DNA of 64,000 nucleotides from Paraclostridium hominis (GCF_014306135.1 NZ_JACRWD010000001.1:682001-746000); one strand, 5' to 3'. Shown: positions 25,549-35,172, counted from the first letter of the stretch. Numbers and translations: made by a program. Notes: generated from the letters alone by a model not told the origin.

Positions 25549-27534
25549 ATGAGCGCGGAAATATCAGAAAAAATATGCAGAGATAACATAAAGTATTTAA
25601 ATTTACTTTCTAAACAGTATCCTACTATATCTCAGGCATCAACAGAAATAATTAAGTTAGAATCAATATTAAATCTACCTAAGGGTACAGAACATTTTCT
25701 ATCAGATATACATGGAGAAAGTGAGCCATTTGTTCATGTATTAAAAAATGGTTCAGGTGTAGTTAAAAGAAAAATAGAAGAATTATTTGGGGATTCACTT
25801 ATGGAAAGTGAGAAAAAAACTTTAGCAACTTTAGTTTATTACCCAGAACAGAAATTAGATATAGTATTAAAGGAAGAGAAGAATATAAATGATTGGTATA
25901 GAGTTACTCTTCATAGAATAGTAGATTTATGCAGATATGCGTCTACTAAATATACTAAGGATAAGGTTAGAAAGTATCTTCCTAAAGAGTTTGCATATAT
26001 AATAGAAGAACTTTTAAACACAGATTGTAACATTGGTCATAAGAAAAAATACTACCAACAAATTATAAATACTATAATTGAAATAGATAGATCTAAAGAA
26101 TTTATAATAGCTATATCGAAATTGATTCAAAGATTAGTTATAGATAGATTACATATAATTGGAGATATTTATGATAGAGGACCAAGACCTGATATAATAA
26201 TAGACACTCTTATGGATTATCATAGTGTGGATATTCAATGGGGAAATCATGATATTTTATGGATGGGGGCAGCAGCTGGACAAAAGGTATGTATCGCAAA
26301 TGCTCTTAGAATATCAGCTAGGTATGCTAATTTAGATATAGTTGAAGATATCTATGGAATAAATATTTTACCGCTTGCTACATTTGCTTTAAATGTATAT
26401 AAAGATGATCCATGTAAAGCTTTTTTACCTAAAATATCAGAGGGTGAGTATAACAAAAATGAAATATCTTTAATAGCAAAAATGCATAAAGCTATATCTA
26501 TAATTCAGTTCAAATTGGAAAATGAAGTAATAAAAAGAAGACCTGAATTTGAAATGGATCATAGATGTTTATTAAACAAAATAAATTATGAAACGTCTAC
26601 TATAAATATAAATGGAAAAGAATATAAACTTAAAGATAGTAATTTCCCAACTATAGATCCTAAAGATCCTTGTAAGTTGACTAAAGAAGAAGAAATTGTT
26701 ATAGAAAAATTAAAATCATCTTTCGTAAATAGTGAAAAACTTCAAAAACATACTTCATTCTTATTCTCAAAAGGAAGTATATATCTTAAATGTAATTCTA
26801 ATTTATTATTCCATGGATGTATTCCTTTAAATGAAGATGGAAGTTTTAAAAAGTTTGTAATAGATAATGTTGAATATAGCGGGAAATCTTTAATGGATAA
26901 ATTTGATTCACTAGCTAGAGAAGGATATCTTTATAGAGAAGGGAATAAACAAAAAGAGTATGGAATGGATATAATGTGGTATTTATGGACAGGGTGTGCA
27001 TCTCCTTTATTTGGAAAAGATGATATGACTACATTTGAACGCTATTTTATTAATGAAAAAGAGACTCATAAAGAAAATAAAAATACATATTTTAAGCTAA
27101 GAGATACTGAAAATATGTGCAATATGATATTTGAAGAATTTGAATTAGATAAAAAAGAATCACATATAATAAATGGACATGTACCTGTTGAATGCAAAAA
27201 AGGTGAAAATCCAATAAAAGCAAATGGAAAATTAATAGCTATTGATGGTGGATTTTCAAGGGCTTATCAACAAAAAACTGGTATCTCTGGATATACATTA
27301 ATATATAACTCATATAGTCTTCAATTAGTATCACATCAACATTTTACAACTACAGAGCAAGTAATACTTGAAGAAAGAGATATATTATCTACAACATCTA
27401 TTGTAGAAAGAAATATAAATAGAAAATATATAAGAGATACAGATATAGGTAAGGATATTCTTGAAAGCATAAATGATTTGAAATTACTTCTTTTAGCATA
27501 TCGAAAAGGTTTGGTAAAAGAATCTTTAAATTAA
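25549..27534 (+). CDS. fbp: Fructose-1,6-bisphosphatase, class III
   Basis: The 661-residue protein matches the Bacillus Fbp family in length. It is a calcineurin-like metallophosphatase: FLSDIHGE (residues about 46-53), GDIYDRGPRPD (about 205-215), QWGNHDILWMGAAAG (about 229-243), NGHVPVE and AIDGGFSRAYQ in the C-terminal third. It dephosphorylates fructose-1,6-bisphosphate in gluconeogenesis. Single gene behind TAGGGGTG, with a strong shared terminator. Confidence 0.96.
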   Translation: MSAEISEKICRDNIKYLNLLSKQYPTISQASTEIIKLESILNLPKGTEHFLSDIHGESEPFVHVLKNGSGVVKRKIEELFGDSLMESEKKTLATLVYYPEQKLDIVLKEEKNINDWYRVTLHRIVDLCRYASTKYTKDKVRKYLPKEFAYIIEELLNTDCNIGHKKKYYQQIINTIIEIDRSKEFIIAISKLIQRLVIDRLHIIGDIYDRGPRPDIIIDTLMDYHSVDIQWGNHDILWMGAAAGQKVCIANALRISARYANLDIVEDIYGINILPLATFALNVYKDDPCKAFLPKISEGEYNKNEISLIAKMHKAISIIQFKLENEVIKRRPEFEMDHRCLLNKINYETSTININGKEYKLKDSNFPTIDPKDPCKLTKEEEIVIEKLKSSFVNSEKLQKHTSFLFSKGSIYLKCNSNLLFHGCIPLNEDGSFKKFVIDNVEYSGKSLMDKFDSLAREGYLYREGNKQKEYGMDIMWYLWTGCASPLFGKDDMTTFERYFINEKETHKENKNTYFKLRDTENMCNMIFEEFELDKKESHIINGHVPVECKKGENPIKANGKLIAIDGGFSRAYQQKTGISGYTLIYNSYSLQLVSHQHFTTTEQVILEERDILSTTSIVERNINRKYIRDTDIGKDILESINDLKLLLLAYRKGLVKESLN

Positions 27535-27541
27535 GTTAAAT

Positions 27542-27583
27542 AAAAAAGGATTAACACTGATATATTAGTGTTAATCCTTTTTT
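27542..27583. terminator. Bidirectional terminator between fbp and the convergent symporter gene
   Basis: A perfect 17-bp stem (27542-27558 with 27567-27583) with an 8-nt loop; A6 and T6 at the two ends allow use from both strands. Confidence 0.9.
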
Positions 27584-27604
27584 AGATTCATTTATAATTA
27601 AATT

Positions 27605-29002
27605 CTAATCTTCCCAGCACTCAGTACCAGATAATCCATCTATAGATGATGATTTAAATACAGGTTCTTTAATACCTGATTTTTTTTGATTAGTATAATC
27701 TTTTAAAGCTAAGAAAGCAAATTTGCTAAGTCTAGCTATAGCGTAAAGATTTATAATTGCCATAAATCCCATAAATAAATCTCCAAGGTTCCAAACTATA
27801 TCAACTGCAGTTAAAGAACCAAATATAACCATAGCTACAACTAATACTCTATATGATGTTAATATAGTTTTACTTGTACTTATAAACTCTATATTTGATT
27901 GACCGTAGTAATAGTTACCTACTATAGAACTAAATGCAAATAAGAATGTACAAATAGCTATAAAGTAATTTCCTATAACTCCTATTTGAGAAGATAGGGC
28001 AAATTGAGTTAATTGAATTCCAGATAAATTAGCAGATGCATAATCACTACATAATATTATAAATGCCGTACAACTGCATATAACTAGAGTATCTGTAAAT
28101 ACTCCAAGGGCTTGAACAAGACCTTGCTTAACTGGGTGAGATGTTGTTGCAGCAGCAGCAGCGTTAGGTGCACTACCCATACCAGCTTCATTAGAGAATA
28201 AACCTCTTTTTACACCCATAATTATAGTTGTACCTATACCACCACCAGCTATAGCTTTTAATCCAAAGGCATTTTCTATAATAAGTTTAAAAATATCAGG
28301 TAATTTATCTATATTAATAGCTATTACAAATAGTGAAACTAATATATAACCTACTGCAAATATAGGAACTATAACTTCAGATATTTTAGCAACTCTATGT
28401 ACCCCTCCGAATATTACAAGAGTTGTTAATACCGAAAGTATTACACCTATAAGTATTTTATCAACACCAAAGGCAGCTCTAAAAGCTTCTGTGACTGTAT
28501 TTGACTGTATTGCATTAAAAACAAATCCAAAGCTTATTGTTATAAGTATAGAAAAAGCAATACTTAAAAATTTATTATTAAGTCCTTTATCTATATAGTA
28601 AGCAGGTCCACCTCTGAACCCTTCTTCATCCTTAACTTTGTATATTTGAGCAAGTGTAGACTCGACAAAGCTTGAGGCTCCACCTATTAAAGCTACTAAC
28701 CACATCCAAAATACAGAACCAGGCCCACCTAATGTAATCGCAATTGCAATACCTGCAATGTTTCCTGTACCAACTCTAGATGCTGTACTTATACAAAAGG
28801 CTTGGAAAGAAGATACCTGACCTTTTTCCTTATCAGAAGCTGAAGGTGCACCTAAAAGCCTTATCATTTCCTTAAAGTATCTAAATTGAACAAATTTACT
28901 TTTAAATGTAAAATAAATACCTAATGTTAATAATAAGACAATTAAAACATAGGACCATAAAAAATTATTTAATGATAAAACTATGTTGTTAAAAATATTC
29001 AA
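27605..29002 (-). CDS. Sodium:alanine (AGCS) symporter
   Basis: I use the TTG at 29002, which has AGGAGGGAT 5 nt upstream; the frame continues to 29122 without another ribosome site. The 465-residue protein has about eleven membrane helices and AGCS hallmarks: SSFQAFCISTASRVGTGNIAGIA, GGPGSVFWMW, EGFRGGPAYYI, GVKRGLFSNEAGMGSAPNAAAAA and ILCSDY. Relatives take up alanine or glycine with sodium. No glycine riboswitch is visible in the leader. Confidence 0.93.
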   Translation of the reverse strand: MNIFNNIVLSLNNFLWSYVLIVLLLTLGIYFTFKSKFVQFRYFKEMIRLLGAPSASDKEKGQVSSFQAFCISTASRVGTGNIAGIAIAITLGGPGSVFWMWLVALIGGASSFVESTLAQIYKVKDEEGFRGGPAYYIDKGLNNKFLSIAFSILITISFGFVFNAIQSNTVTEAFRAAFGVDKILIGVILSVLTTLVIFGGVHRVAKISEVIVPIFAVGYILVSLFVIAINIDKLPDIFKLIIENAFGLKAIAGGGIGTTIIMGVKRGLFSNEAGMGSAPNAAAAATTSHPVKQGLVQALGVFTDTLVICSCTAFIILCSDYASANLSGIQLTQFALSSQIGVIGNYFIAICTFLFAFSSIVGNYYYGQSNIEFISTSKTILTSYRVLVVAMVIFGSLTAVDIVWNLGDLFMGFMAIINLYAIARLSKFAFLALKDYTNQKKSGIKEPVFKSSSIDGLSGTECWED

Positions 29003-29081
29003 ATTAATCCCTCCTAAGTAAATATAATTTATTAAATTCTTAAAAAAGAAATTATGATATAAATAAAATTCATTTTTAAAA

Positions 29082-29110
29082 ATTATATAATAAAAAAGAA
29101 AATAAATCAA
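29082..29110 (-). promoter_or_regulatory. Promoter of the alanine symporter gene
   Basis: On the minus strand TTGATT (29110-29105), a 17-nt spacer and TATAAT (29087-29082) lie about 80 nt before the start codon. Confidence 0.7.
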
Positions 29111-29316
29111 CACATAAAACAATATCTAAAGTTTAGGAAAATGTTATCTATTGTTTAAAAAATGAATAATAAGAAAAATAAATTGCAATAAAGTAAGAAA
29201 ACTAATTAAAAAAGTCAAGTGTTTTATATCTTTGCATTAAAAAATAAAAGAATATATATTCAATTAATTACTAAAAATAAGTTGAGAAAAAGTTATCATA
29301 TATTAATTAAAATTAC

Positions 29317-29345
29317 TTGATTCTACAAAAAAATAATTATATAAT
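29317..29345 (+). promoter_or_regulatory. Promoter of the EIIA gene
   Basis: TTGATT (29317-29322), a 17-nt spacer and TATAAT (29340-29345), about 70 nt before the start codon. Confidence 0.7.
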
Positions 29346-29414
29346 AATATATGTAATTAAATTTAATTTTATTTTGTTCATGAAAACGTAATCTAATACT
29401 AAGGAGTGTACATT

Positions 29415-29909
29415 ATGGGCATATTTGATATATTTAAAAAGTCAAAACAAGAAGAATCTAAAGGGATAGTATCACCTACAAATGGAGAATTATTAGAAAT
29501 AACTAAAGTTCCAGATGAGGTATTTTCAACTAAGATGATGGGTGATGGTTTTGCTATAAAATCAACTGATGGTATTATAGTATCTCCTGTAGACGGTAAA
29601 GTGGGAGTAATCTTTGAAACAAAGCATGCTGTAATAATAGAATCTAAAGAGGGGAAAGAAGTACTTATACATTTAGGTATAGATACTGTAAATTTAAAAG
29701 GAGAAGGATTTGAAGTATTTGTAAATGTAGGTGATGAAGTTAAGGCTGGAGATAAATTGGTTAAAATGGATTTACCATTTATAGAAGCCAATGCTAAATC
29801 ATCAATAAGTCCAGTTATATTTACAAATTTAGAATCTAATGAATCTATAAAAGTTGTAGAAGGACCTGTTAAGGCTTTTGAAAGTGGTAGAGTAGAAATA
29901 GTTAAGTAA
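29415..29909 (+). CDS. PTS glucose-type EIIA protein
   Basis: The 164-residue stand-alone EIIA-Glc (Crr-like) domain starts at the ATG at 29415 behind AAGGAGTG. The phosphoacceptor is expected at H86 in VLIHLGIDTVNL, with the helper H71 in ETKHAVII; FVNVGDEVKAGDKLVKMDL is also typical. It receives phosphate from HPr and hands it to a EIIB partner that is not encoded nearby, so it may serve an EIICB elsewhere or have a regulatory role. Confidence 0.93.
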   Translation: MGIFDIFKKSKQEESKGIVSPTNGELLEITKVPDEVFSTKMMGDGFAIKSTDGIIVSPVDGKVGVIFETKHAVIIESKEGKEVLIHLGIDTVNLKGEGFEVFVNVGDEVKAGDKLVKMDLPFIEANAKSSISPVIFTNLESNESIKVVEGPVKAFESGRVEIVK

Positions 29910-29913
29910 TATT

Positions 29914-29945
29914 AAAGAGTCTGTAAAAACAGACTCTTTTTATTT
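29914..29945 (+). terminator. Rho-independent terminator
   Basis: An 11-bp stem AAAGAGTCTGT/ACAGACTCTTT with a 4-nt loop and a T-rich tail after the EIIA gene. Confidence 0.9.
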
Positions 29946-30025
29946 TAATAAATTTAGTCATAAAATTTTTCACAAGTACATATATATTAATAAAAGATTT
30001 ATATTTAACTAAGGGGGGAAATTTT

Positions 30026-30163
30026 ATGAAAAGCCAATTAATAAGAGATTTACATTCTGTAAACGTAAGGAGACATCCAATAACTAGAAAAAAATTAGAG
30101 AGTTTAAAAACTTCAGAAATAGTTAATATATGGTTTGAATATTTTAAAAAAGAAGAAAAATAA
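30026..30163 (+). CDS. Small basic protein of unknown function (45 residues)
   Basis: An AAGGGGGG site 7 nt before an ATG opens 45 codons, starting MKSQLIRDLHSVNVRRHPIT and rich in lysine and arginine, with an aromatic patch IWFEYF near the end. It has its own upstream and downstream terminators, so it is an independent unit. No membrane helix. The composition would suit a nucleic-acid-binding or regulatory miniprotein, but that is a guess; I recognise no family. Confidence 0.6.
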   Translation: MKSQLIRDLHSVNVRRHPITRKKLESLKTSEIVNIWFEYFKKEEK

Positions 30164-30181
30164 ATTAGATATATAAAAATA

Positions 30182-30214
30182 AAAAAAGTCACAAATTGTG
30201 GCTTTTTTATTTTT
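30182..30214. terminator. Bidirectional terminator between the 45-residue gene and the cyclophilin gene
   Basis: An 11-bp stem (A6-GTCAC with GTGGC-T6, one G-U pair) and a 5-nt loop. It ends inside the last codons of the minus strand cyclophilin gene. Confidence 0.8.
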
Positions 30215-30806
30215 TGTATTTTATAGGCTCATTATAAGTTATACCTTTAGTATCAACTTTTATAGAATTTATTATAAATGTTTCCCCTTTAGAGCCTAAA
30301 TCTTCTATTTTATGTACTAAATCAAGGTTTTTTATTACTTTTCCAAAACCAGCATATTTACCATTAAGGTGGGGTGATGATTTAGTTACAATAAAAAATT
30401 GGCTACCAGCACTATTTTTATACTGACTTCTAGCCATTGATAAAACCCCTTCTGTATGTTTTAAATCATTTTTAAATTTGTTTTTAGTAAACTCACCTTC
30501 TATTGTATATCCAGGACCACCCATACCTGATCCTTCAGGACATCCACCTTGTATAACAAAGTTTTTAACAACTCTATGAAATGTTAAGCCATTATAAAAA
30601 TTACTATTAGCTAGATGAATAAAATTGTTTACTGTATTTGGGGCTATATGAGGATAAAGTTCAGCCTCTATAATACCTACATTTAAAACATCTATATAAG
30701 CTATAGGTAATTCTTTAGGTGCTACTCTAATCTCATCAGATATTTGATTTTTAGATATTCCAAGTAGATTTAACACTTTAGATAACAAATTATTTTTTTT
30801 ATTCAT
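30207..30806 (-). CDS. Peptidyl-prolyl cis-trans isomerase, cyclophilin type
   Basis: The 199-residue protein starts at 30806 behind AAGGGTGA. The cyclophilin fold covers residues about 40-185: FHRVVKNFVIQGGCP, EGVLSMARS, AGSQFFI and HLNGKYAGFGKV. The active-site arginine (in FHR) and the QFF segment are intact. The first 35 residues are a polar extension with no signal peptide, so a cytoplasmic chaperone role is likely. Confidence 0.93.
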   Translation of the reverse strand: MNKKNNLLSKVLNLLGISKNQISDEIRVAPKELPIAYIDVLNVGIIEAELYPHIAPNTVNNFIHLANSNFYNGLTFHRVVKNFVIQGGCPEGSGMGGPGYTIEGEFTKNKFKNDLKHTEGVLSMARSQYKNSAGSQFFIVTKSSPHLNGKYAGFGKVIKNLDLVHKIEDLGSKGETFIINSIKVDTKGITYNEPIKYKK

Positions 30807-30934
30807 AAAAATCACCCTTCAAAGTTTTGTATATTTTAGATTATATCATATAAATATTGTATTAAAAAATATTTGTATAAGTGAACTAATGACTGTCTAT
30901 AATTAAATTTATATAATATAAAGGAGGGAATGTA

Positions 30935-31330
30935 TTGAATAGTATTATTTTAGTAGGAAGATTAACTAAAGACCCAGAGATAAAATATATAGGAGAAAAA
31001 GGAATTCCAGTTGCTAATTTTATACTAGCAGTTGATAGAAAGATAAAAAAGGATAGTAAATATCAAAAAACAGATTTTATAAAAATTGAAGCGTGGAAAG
31101 AAGCTGTTGAAATTTGTATAAATAAATTAAAAAAAGGAAGTTTAATTTCTCTTACAGGAGAACTTAGAATAGATGAATATAAAGATAAAGAAGGTAAAAA
31201 TAAATACATAGCTAAAGTTATTACTTATAATATAAACTTATTAAAACAGGGCAAGAATCAGTTTAATGGAATAGATATATTTAAAAATGATGATAAAGTT
31301 GCATTAAATGAATCAGCATTACCTTTTTAA
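30935..31330 (+). CDS. ssb: Single-stranded DNA-binding protein (paralogue)
   Basis: The 131-residue OB-fold protein starts with TTG behind AAAGGAGGG. The SSB core is clear: SIILVGRLTKDPEIKY, FILAVDR, TDFIKIEAWKEAVE and GSLISLTGELRIDEY. The tail after residue 105 is short and ends SALPF, not the usual acidic DDDIPF tip. The housekeeping ssb normally lies between rpsF and rpsR, so this is probably an accessory copy, perhaps for DNA uptake or repair. Single gene. Confidence 0.9.
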   Translation: MNSIILVGRLTKDPEIKYIGEKGIPVANFILAVDRKIKKDSKYQKTDFIKIEAWKEAVEICINKLKKGSLISLTGELRIDEYKDKEGKNKYIAKVITYNINLLKQGKNQFNGIDIFKNDDKVALNESALPF

Positions 31331-31528
31331 TTAAAATATTCCTATTTTATTATTTAAGATAAGTATATTATAAATTTATGAAATACCTATAAATGTATAA
31401 TAAATTAAGAAACATATTAAGGTTTTAATAAATAATACTAGATGATATAATAAATAAGATAGATTGTTAATATAGAATTAATAAGAAAATTAATAATATA
31501 AAATTAGACAAAATTAAGGAGAAGCAAG

Positions 31529-32446
31529 ATGAGTAGGAATTTAGAGATATCATATTCGTTTGGGTATGTATACGATAAAAGTAAACTTATAGTACTATGT
31601 CCAGTTGGTTCAAATACTATAAATGAAGAAGAATATGAAATGGAAGTTGAAGTAGCTTTTCTTGAAGATGGTATAGAATGTGCATTTGAACAAGAAGATA
31701 TAAATGAAGCTAATGAAATTATAAAACCTCTTGAAACGTTTTTAATGAAACCAAATAAGATTATACCATTAGTAACTAGTATAAAAGATGTTGAAACTAA
31801 AGAAGAGTTAAATAAACTTTTAAATGATTTTGATGAAGAATATGGTGTAAAATCAAGTTATATAAAAAGAGGATATGAAATATGTGATATATACGATGTA
31901 TTTCAAAATGTAGTAAAATATATACCAAAGGAAAATATAGAAAATTTAAATATATTAAAAATAGAAGCTAAAAAGTTTGATTTAAAATCATTTATAGAAA
32001 CAACTAGAGAAAATTTAGATGATGAATTAGATTCTAGTTTAATTCCTTTAGTTATGAGAAAAAGCACACTTACAGATAGACTTTTTGTAAAAGAAGATAA
32101 TCAAACTTTAAATAATTGTGATCTAAATGAAAAAACTTTATTAAATGCACTAGAGAAAAATAGCTTATATACTGTATTTGGATTAGAATCAAGTTCATCT
32201 ACTGAAGAAATTTTATGTGCAAATAAAGAAGTGGTTAAAGATATAAACATAGATATGGGAGATTTAGAAATTTCTCAGGTAAGAGATTTTGGATATATTA
32301 TTGAAAAAAATAATGAATATTTAGGTTTTAAGATAGCTAATTTTAATCATGAAGCAGCTAATAATCAAAAAATAGCACAAGTAGTTGATTATAGTGGAAT
32401 ATTTAAATTAATGATGATAAATTTTATAAATCAATTTGTAAAATAA
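31529..32446 (+). CDS. Hypothetical acidic protein (305 residues)
   Basis: The product is acidic, soluble and without membrane helices. It begins MSRNLEISYSFGYVYDKSKL and has a glutamate-rich stretch near residues 32-50. It may belong to a DUF4299-like clostridial family, a recollection I hold with low confidence. No catalytic motif is visible. It has its own AAGGAG site and terminator. The 198-nt gap before it contains nothing I can assign. Confidence 0.7.
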   Translation: MSRNLEISYSFGYVYDKSKLIVLCPVGSNTINEEEYEMEVEVAFLEDGIECAFEQEDINEANEIIKPLETFLMKPNKIIPLVTSIKDVETKEELNKLLNDFDEEYGVKSSYIKRGYEICDIYDVFQNVVKYIPKENIENLNILKIEAKKFDLKSFIETTRENLDDELDSSLIPLVMRKSTLTDRLFVKEDNQTLNNCDLNEKTLLNALEKNSLYTVFGLESSSSTEEILCANKEVVKDINIDMGDLEISQVRDFGYIIEKNNEYLGFKIANFNHEAANNQKIAQVVDYSGIFKLMMINFINQFVK

Positions 32447-32448
32447 AG

Positions 32449-32475
32449 ATAAGGCCAGTTAAAGGCCTTATTTTA
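32449..32475 (+). terminator. Rho-independent terminator
   Basis: An 8-bp stem ATAAGGCC/GGCCTTAT with a 7-nt loop and TTTTATT tail. Confidence 0.8.
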
Positions 32476-32563
32476 TTGTAAGAAATACGCTAAACTTGCA
32501 CTAATATTACATATATGATAAAATTCAAATGTTAATTTAATACTATAAGAAACAGGTGATAAA

Positions 32564-33844
32564 ATGCTTAATGAAACTAAAGATTTACTAAAAAATTTCT
32601 ATGAATTAGATGATGAAATATTTAATCTGTCTAATGAAGTTATGGATGATATAAAAGACAGATTTGAAGAAATAAAAGAAGTAAGAGAATATAATCAATA
32701 CAAAGTTTTAAAGGCCATGCAAGAAGCTAATTTAAGTGATAATCATTTTAACTGGACTACAGGGTATGGGTACAATGATATAGGCCGTGAAAAAATAGAA
32801 GAAATATACTCAAAAGTATTTAATACAGAAGATGCTATAGTAAGACCTATAATAGTTAATGGAACTCATGCTTTAACACTTTGTTTACAAGGTATAGTAA
32901 GACCTGGGGATGAAATTTTATCAGTTACAGGTAAACCGTATGATACATTAGAAGGTGTTATAGGGATAAGAGAAGAAAAAGGATCTTTAAAAGAGTTTGG
33001 AGTTACATATAATCAAGTTGACTTTTTAGAAAATGGAGAAGTTGATTTAAAAGGAATAAAAGAAAAAATAAATGATAAAACTAAATTAGTTATGATACAA
33101 AGATCTAAAGGGTATTCTTGGAGAAAATCTTTAACAATAGCTGATATAAAAGAAATTATAGATACTGTAAAAAATATAAAACCAGAAGTTATAGTAATGG
33201 TTGATAATTGTTATGGTGAGTTTATAGAAACTAAAGAACCAACAGATGTAGGTGCTGATATAATGGCAGGTTCATTAATAAAAAATCCAGGTGGAGGACT
33301 TGCTTTAACTGGTGGATATATAGTTGGGAAAAAAGAACTAGTAGAACTTATATCATATAGACTTACATCTCCAGGAATAGGGAAAGAATGTGGACTTACA
33401 TTTGGAACTAGTAGAACAGTTTTACAAGGATTTTTTCTAGCACCATATATAGTTTCTCAAGCTTTAATGGGTGCAATATTCTGTTCTAGAATGTTTGAAA
33501 AATTAGGATATGATGTTCTTCCTAAATATGATGATTTAAGAAGTGATATAATACAATGTGTAAGATTAAATAATGCAGAAGAAGTTATAGCATTTTGTCA
33601 AGGAGTACAAGCAGCTGCACCAGTTGACTCATATGTAAAACCAGAGCCATGGGCTATGCCTGGATATGATAGTGAAGTTATAATGGCAGCAGGTGCATTT
33701 ATACAAGGTTCATCTATAGAGTTAAGTGCAGATGCACCAATAAAGCCTCCATATAATGTTTATTTCCAAGGTGGACTTACATTTGAACACTCTAAAATGG
33801 GAACTTTAAAAGCATATCAACATATGAAAAAGAATAAAAAATAA
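32564..33844 (+). CDS. PLP-dependent methionine gamma-lyase-like protein (YnbB/aluminium-resistance family)
   Basis: The 426-residue protein is a fold-type I PLP enzyme of the YnbB family. Conserved segments are GYGYNDIGREKIE (67-79), NGTHALTLCLQG (99-110), VDNCYGEF (213-220, the aspartate contacting the pyridine nitrogen) and AGSLIKNPGGG (235-245), with K240 the likely Schiff-base lysine. The family has been called aluminium-resistance protein; its substrate is not established. In many Firmicutes it sits near miaA, hfq or glnR, but not here. Confidence 0.9.
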   Translation: MLNETKDLLKNFYELDDEIFNLSNEVMDDIKDRFEEIKEVREYNQYKVLKAMQEANLSDNHFNWTTGYGYNDIGREKIEEIYSKVFNTEDAIVRPIIVNGTHALTLCLQGIVRPGDEILSVTGKPYDTLEGVIGIREEKGSLKEFGVTYNQVDFLENGEVDLKGIKEKINDKTKLVMIQRSKGYSWRKSLTIADIKEIIDTVKNIKPEVIVMVDNCYGEFIETKEPTDVGADIMAGSLIKNPGGGLALTGGYIVGKKELVELISYRLTSPGIGKECGLTFGTSRTVLQGFFLAPYIVSQALMGAIFCSRMFEKLGYDVLPKYDDLRSDIIQCVRLNNAEEVIAFCQGVQAAAPVDSYVKPEPWAMPGYDSEVIMAAGAFIQGSSIELSADAPIKPPYNVYFQGGLTFEHSKMGTLKAYQHMKKNKK

Positions 33845-33876
33845 AAACCCTCAATAAAGAGGGTTTTTATTTTTTA
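33843..33876. terminator. Bidirectional terminator between convergent genes
   Basis: A 10-bp stem AAAAACCCTC/GAGGGTTTTT with a 6-nt loop; both ends are A- or T-runs. Confidence 0.9.
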
Positions 33877-35012
33877 AAGTCTATTAACTTACCTTCAAAT
33901 AAGTCTTTGTGTTTTATATTTATATTAAATTCTTTTGATAATACTCTTATAGCACCTAATTCTTTATGAGTGACTATAGATATTGTATCTCCTTTGTTAT
34001 TTCCTCTAGCAGTTCTTCCGCATCTATGAATATACTCACTACTACTAACTGGGAAGTCTAAATTAAACACATGAGTCACATCTTTAATATCAAGTCCTCT
34101 AGCTGATAAGTCTGATGAAACTAAGACCTTAGCTTTACCTGTCTTAAATTTATATAAAGCATTTTTTCTATCTTCTTTAGTCATTTTTCCGTATATACAA
34201 ACTGAGTTTCTATTATGAAAATTTAGTTTTTCATTTATAGTTTCTATGCTTTCTTCATTATTTACAAATACTATGGCTTTTTTAGGATTTACAGCAGCTA
34301 ATGATTTTCTAAGAAGTTTAAATTTATCTCTTTTATCAACCAATAAATACATATGATTTATATTTTTATTAACTATTGTATTAGGTGTAGTATTTAATAC
34401 TTTAGGATCTTTCATTATTTCTTTTAATGTATCAATGCATTTAGAATTAGTACTAGCAGAAAATGCTAATAATTGTCTATCTCTTAGAGTACATTTAATG
34501 ATATCTTTAACAGTATTTGTATTTTTTCCAACAAGTAAATTATCTGCTTCATCTAAAACTATAGTTTTCACAGTATGTACCTTTAATTTTCTCTGTTTTA
34601 TTAAATCAAGTATTCTTCCAGTAGTACCAACTACTATATGAGGTTTAATATCTTTTATATTTTTTATTTGTTTTTGTATATTAACTTCACCCATTAAAGG
34701 TAATGTAGTAACATTCATGTTAGAATTTTGAGAAAGTAACTTAACTTGACTTACTATTTGCATAACAAGTTCATGTGTTGGAGCTAAAACAATAACTTGA
34801 GTTTCTCTTTTAGTAGTATCTATTTTTTCAAATAAAGGAAGTAAATAAGCTAGAGTTTTACCACTTCCTGTTTGGGATTGTACTATTAAATCTTTATGAT
34901 TTTTTATATCTTCAAAAACAAGAGATTGGACTTTATTTAAATTGTTTATGCCTTGTTTTTGTAATGCTTTAACTAAATTTGAATCTAAATTTATGTCTTT
35001 AAGTTTGTTCAT
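33867..35012 (-). CDS. DEAD-box RNA helicase
   Basis: The 381-residue protein is a minimal two-domain helicase: Q-motif region at 20-32, SQTGSGKT (46-53), APTHELVMQ, DEADNLL (154-160), motif III SAS (185-187) in place of SAT, SSDLSARGLDI and HRCGRTARG. There is no C-terminal extension such as the RNA-binding domain of DbpA or CshA. It probably remodels rRNA or mRNA structure. AAAGGAG precedes the ATG. The next + strand gene is divergent. Confidence 0.93.
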   Translation of the reverse strand: MNKLKDINLDSNLVKALQKQGINNLNKVQSLVFEDIKNHKDLIVQSQTGSGKTLAYLLPLFEKIDTTKRETQVIVLAPTHELVMQIVSQVKLLSQNSNMNVTTLPLMGEVNIQKQIKNIKDIKPHIVVGTTGRILDLIKQRKLKVHTVKTIVLDEADNLLVGKNTNTVKDIIKCTLRDRQLLAFSASTNSKCIDTLKEIMKDPKVLNTTPNTIVNKNINHMYLLVDKRDKFKLLRKSLAAVNPKKAIVFVNNEESIETINEKLNFHNRNSVCIYGKMTKEDRKNALYKFKTGKAKVLVSSDLSARGLDIKDVTHVFNLDFPVSSSEYIHRCGRTARGNNKGDTISIVTHKELGAIRVLSKEFNINIKHKDLFEGKLIDFKK

Positions 35013-35172
35013 TTTTTACTCCTTTTTTATATATTATTACTAAATTAGATTTATAGTATAACACTAAATCAGATATAATTCAAAAGTATTAATAAAGAGT
35101 AAATAAATTTGAATTATTATATAAAGTTGTACTATAATATACTTTATGAAATTTAAAAAGGAGCATAAGCGT

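Larger units (their letters stand above)
29003..29414. other. Divergent intergenic region with two facing-away promoters
   Basis: 412 bases without a gene. They hold the symporter promoter (minus, 29082-29110), the EIIA promoter (plus, 29317-29345) and very AT-rich filler. No riboswitch, cre-type palindrome or small gene could be supported. Confidence 0.6.

Noticed and set aside
29003..29081. Glycine riboswitch in the leader of the alanine symporter gene
   Set aside because: The leader of about 70 nt is too short and lacks the conserved glycine-riboswitch core.
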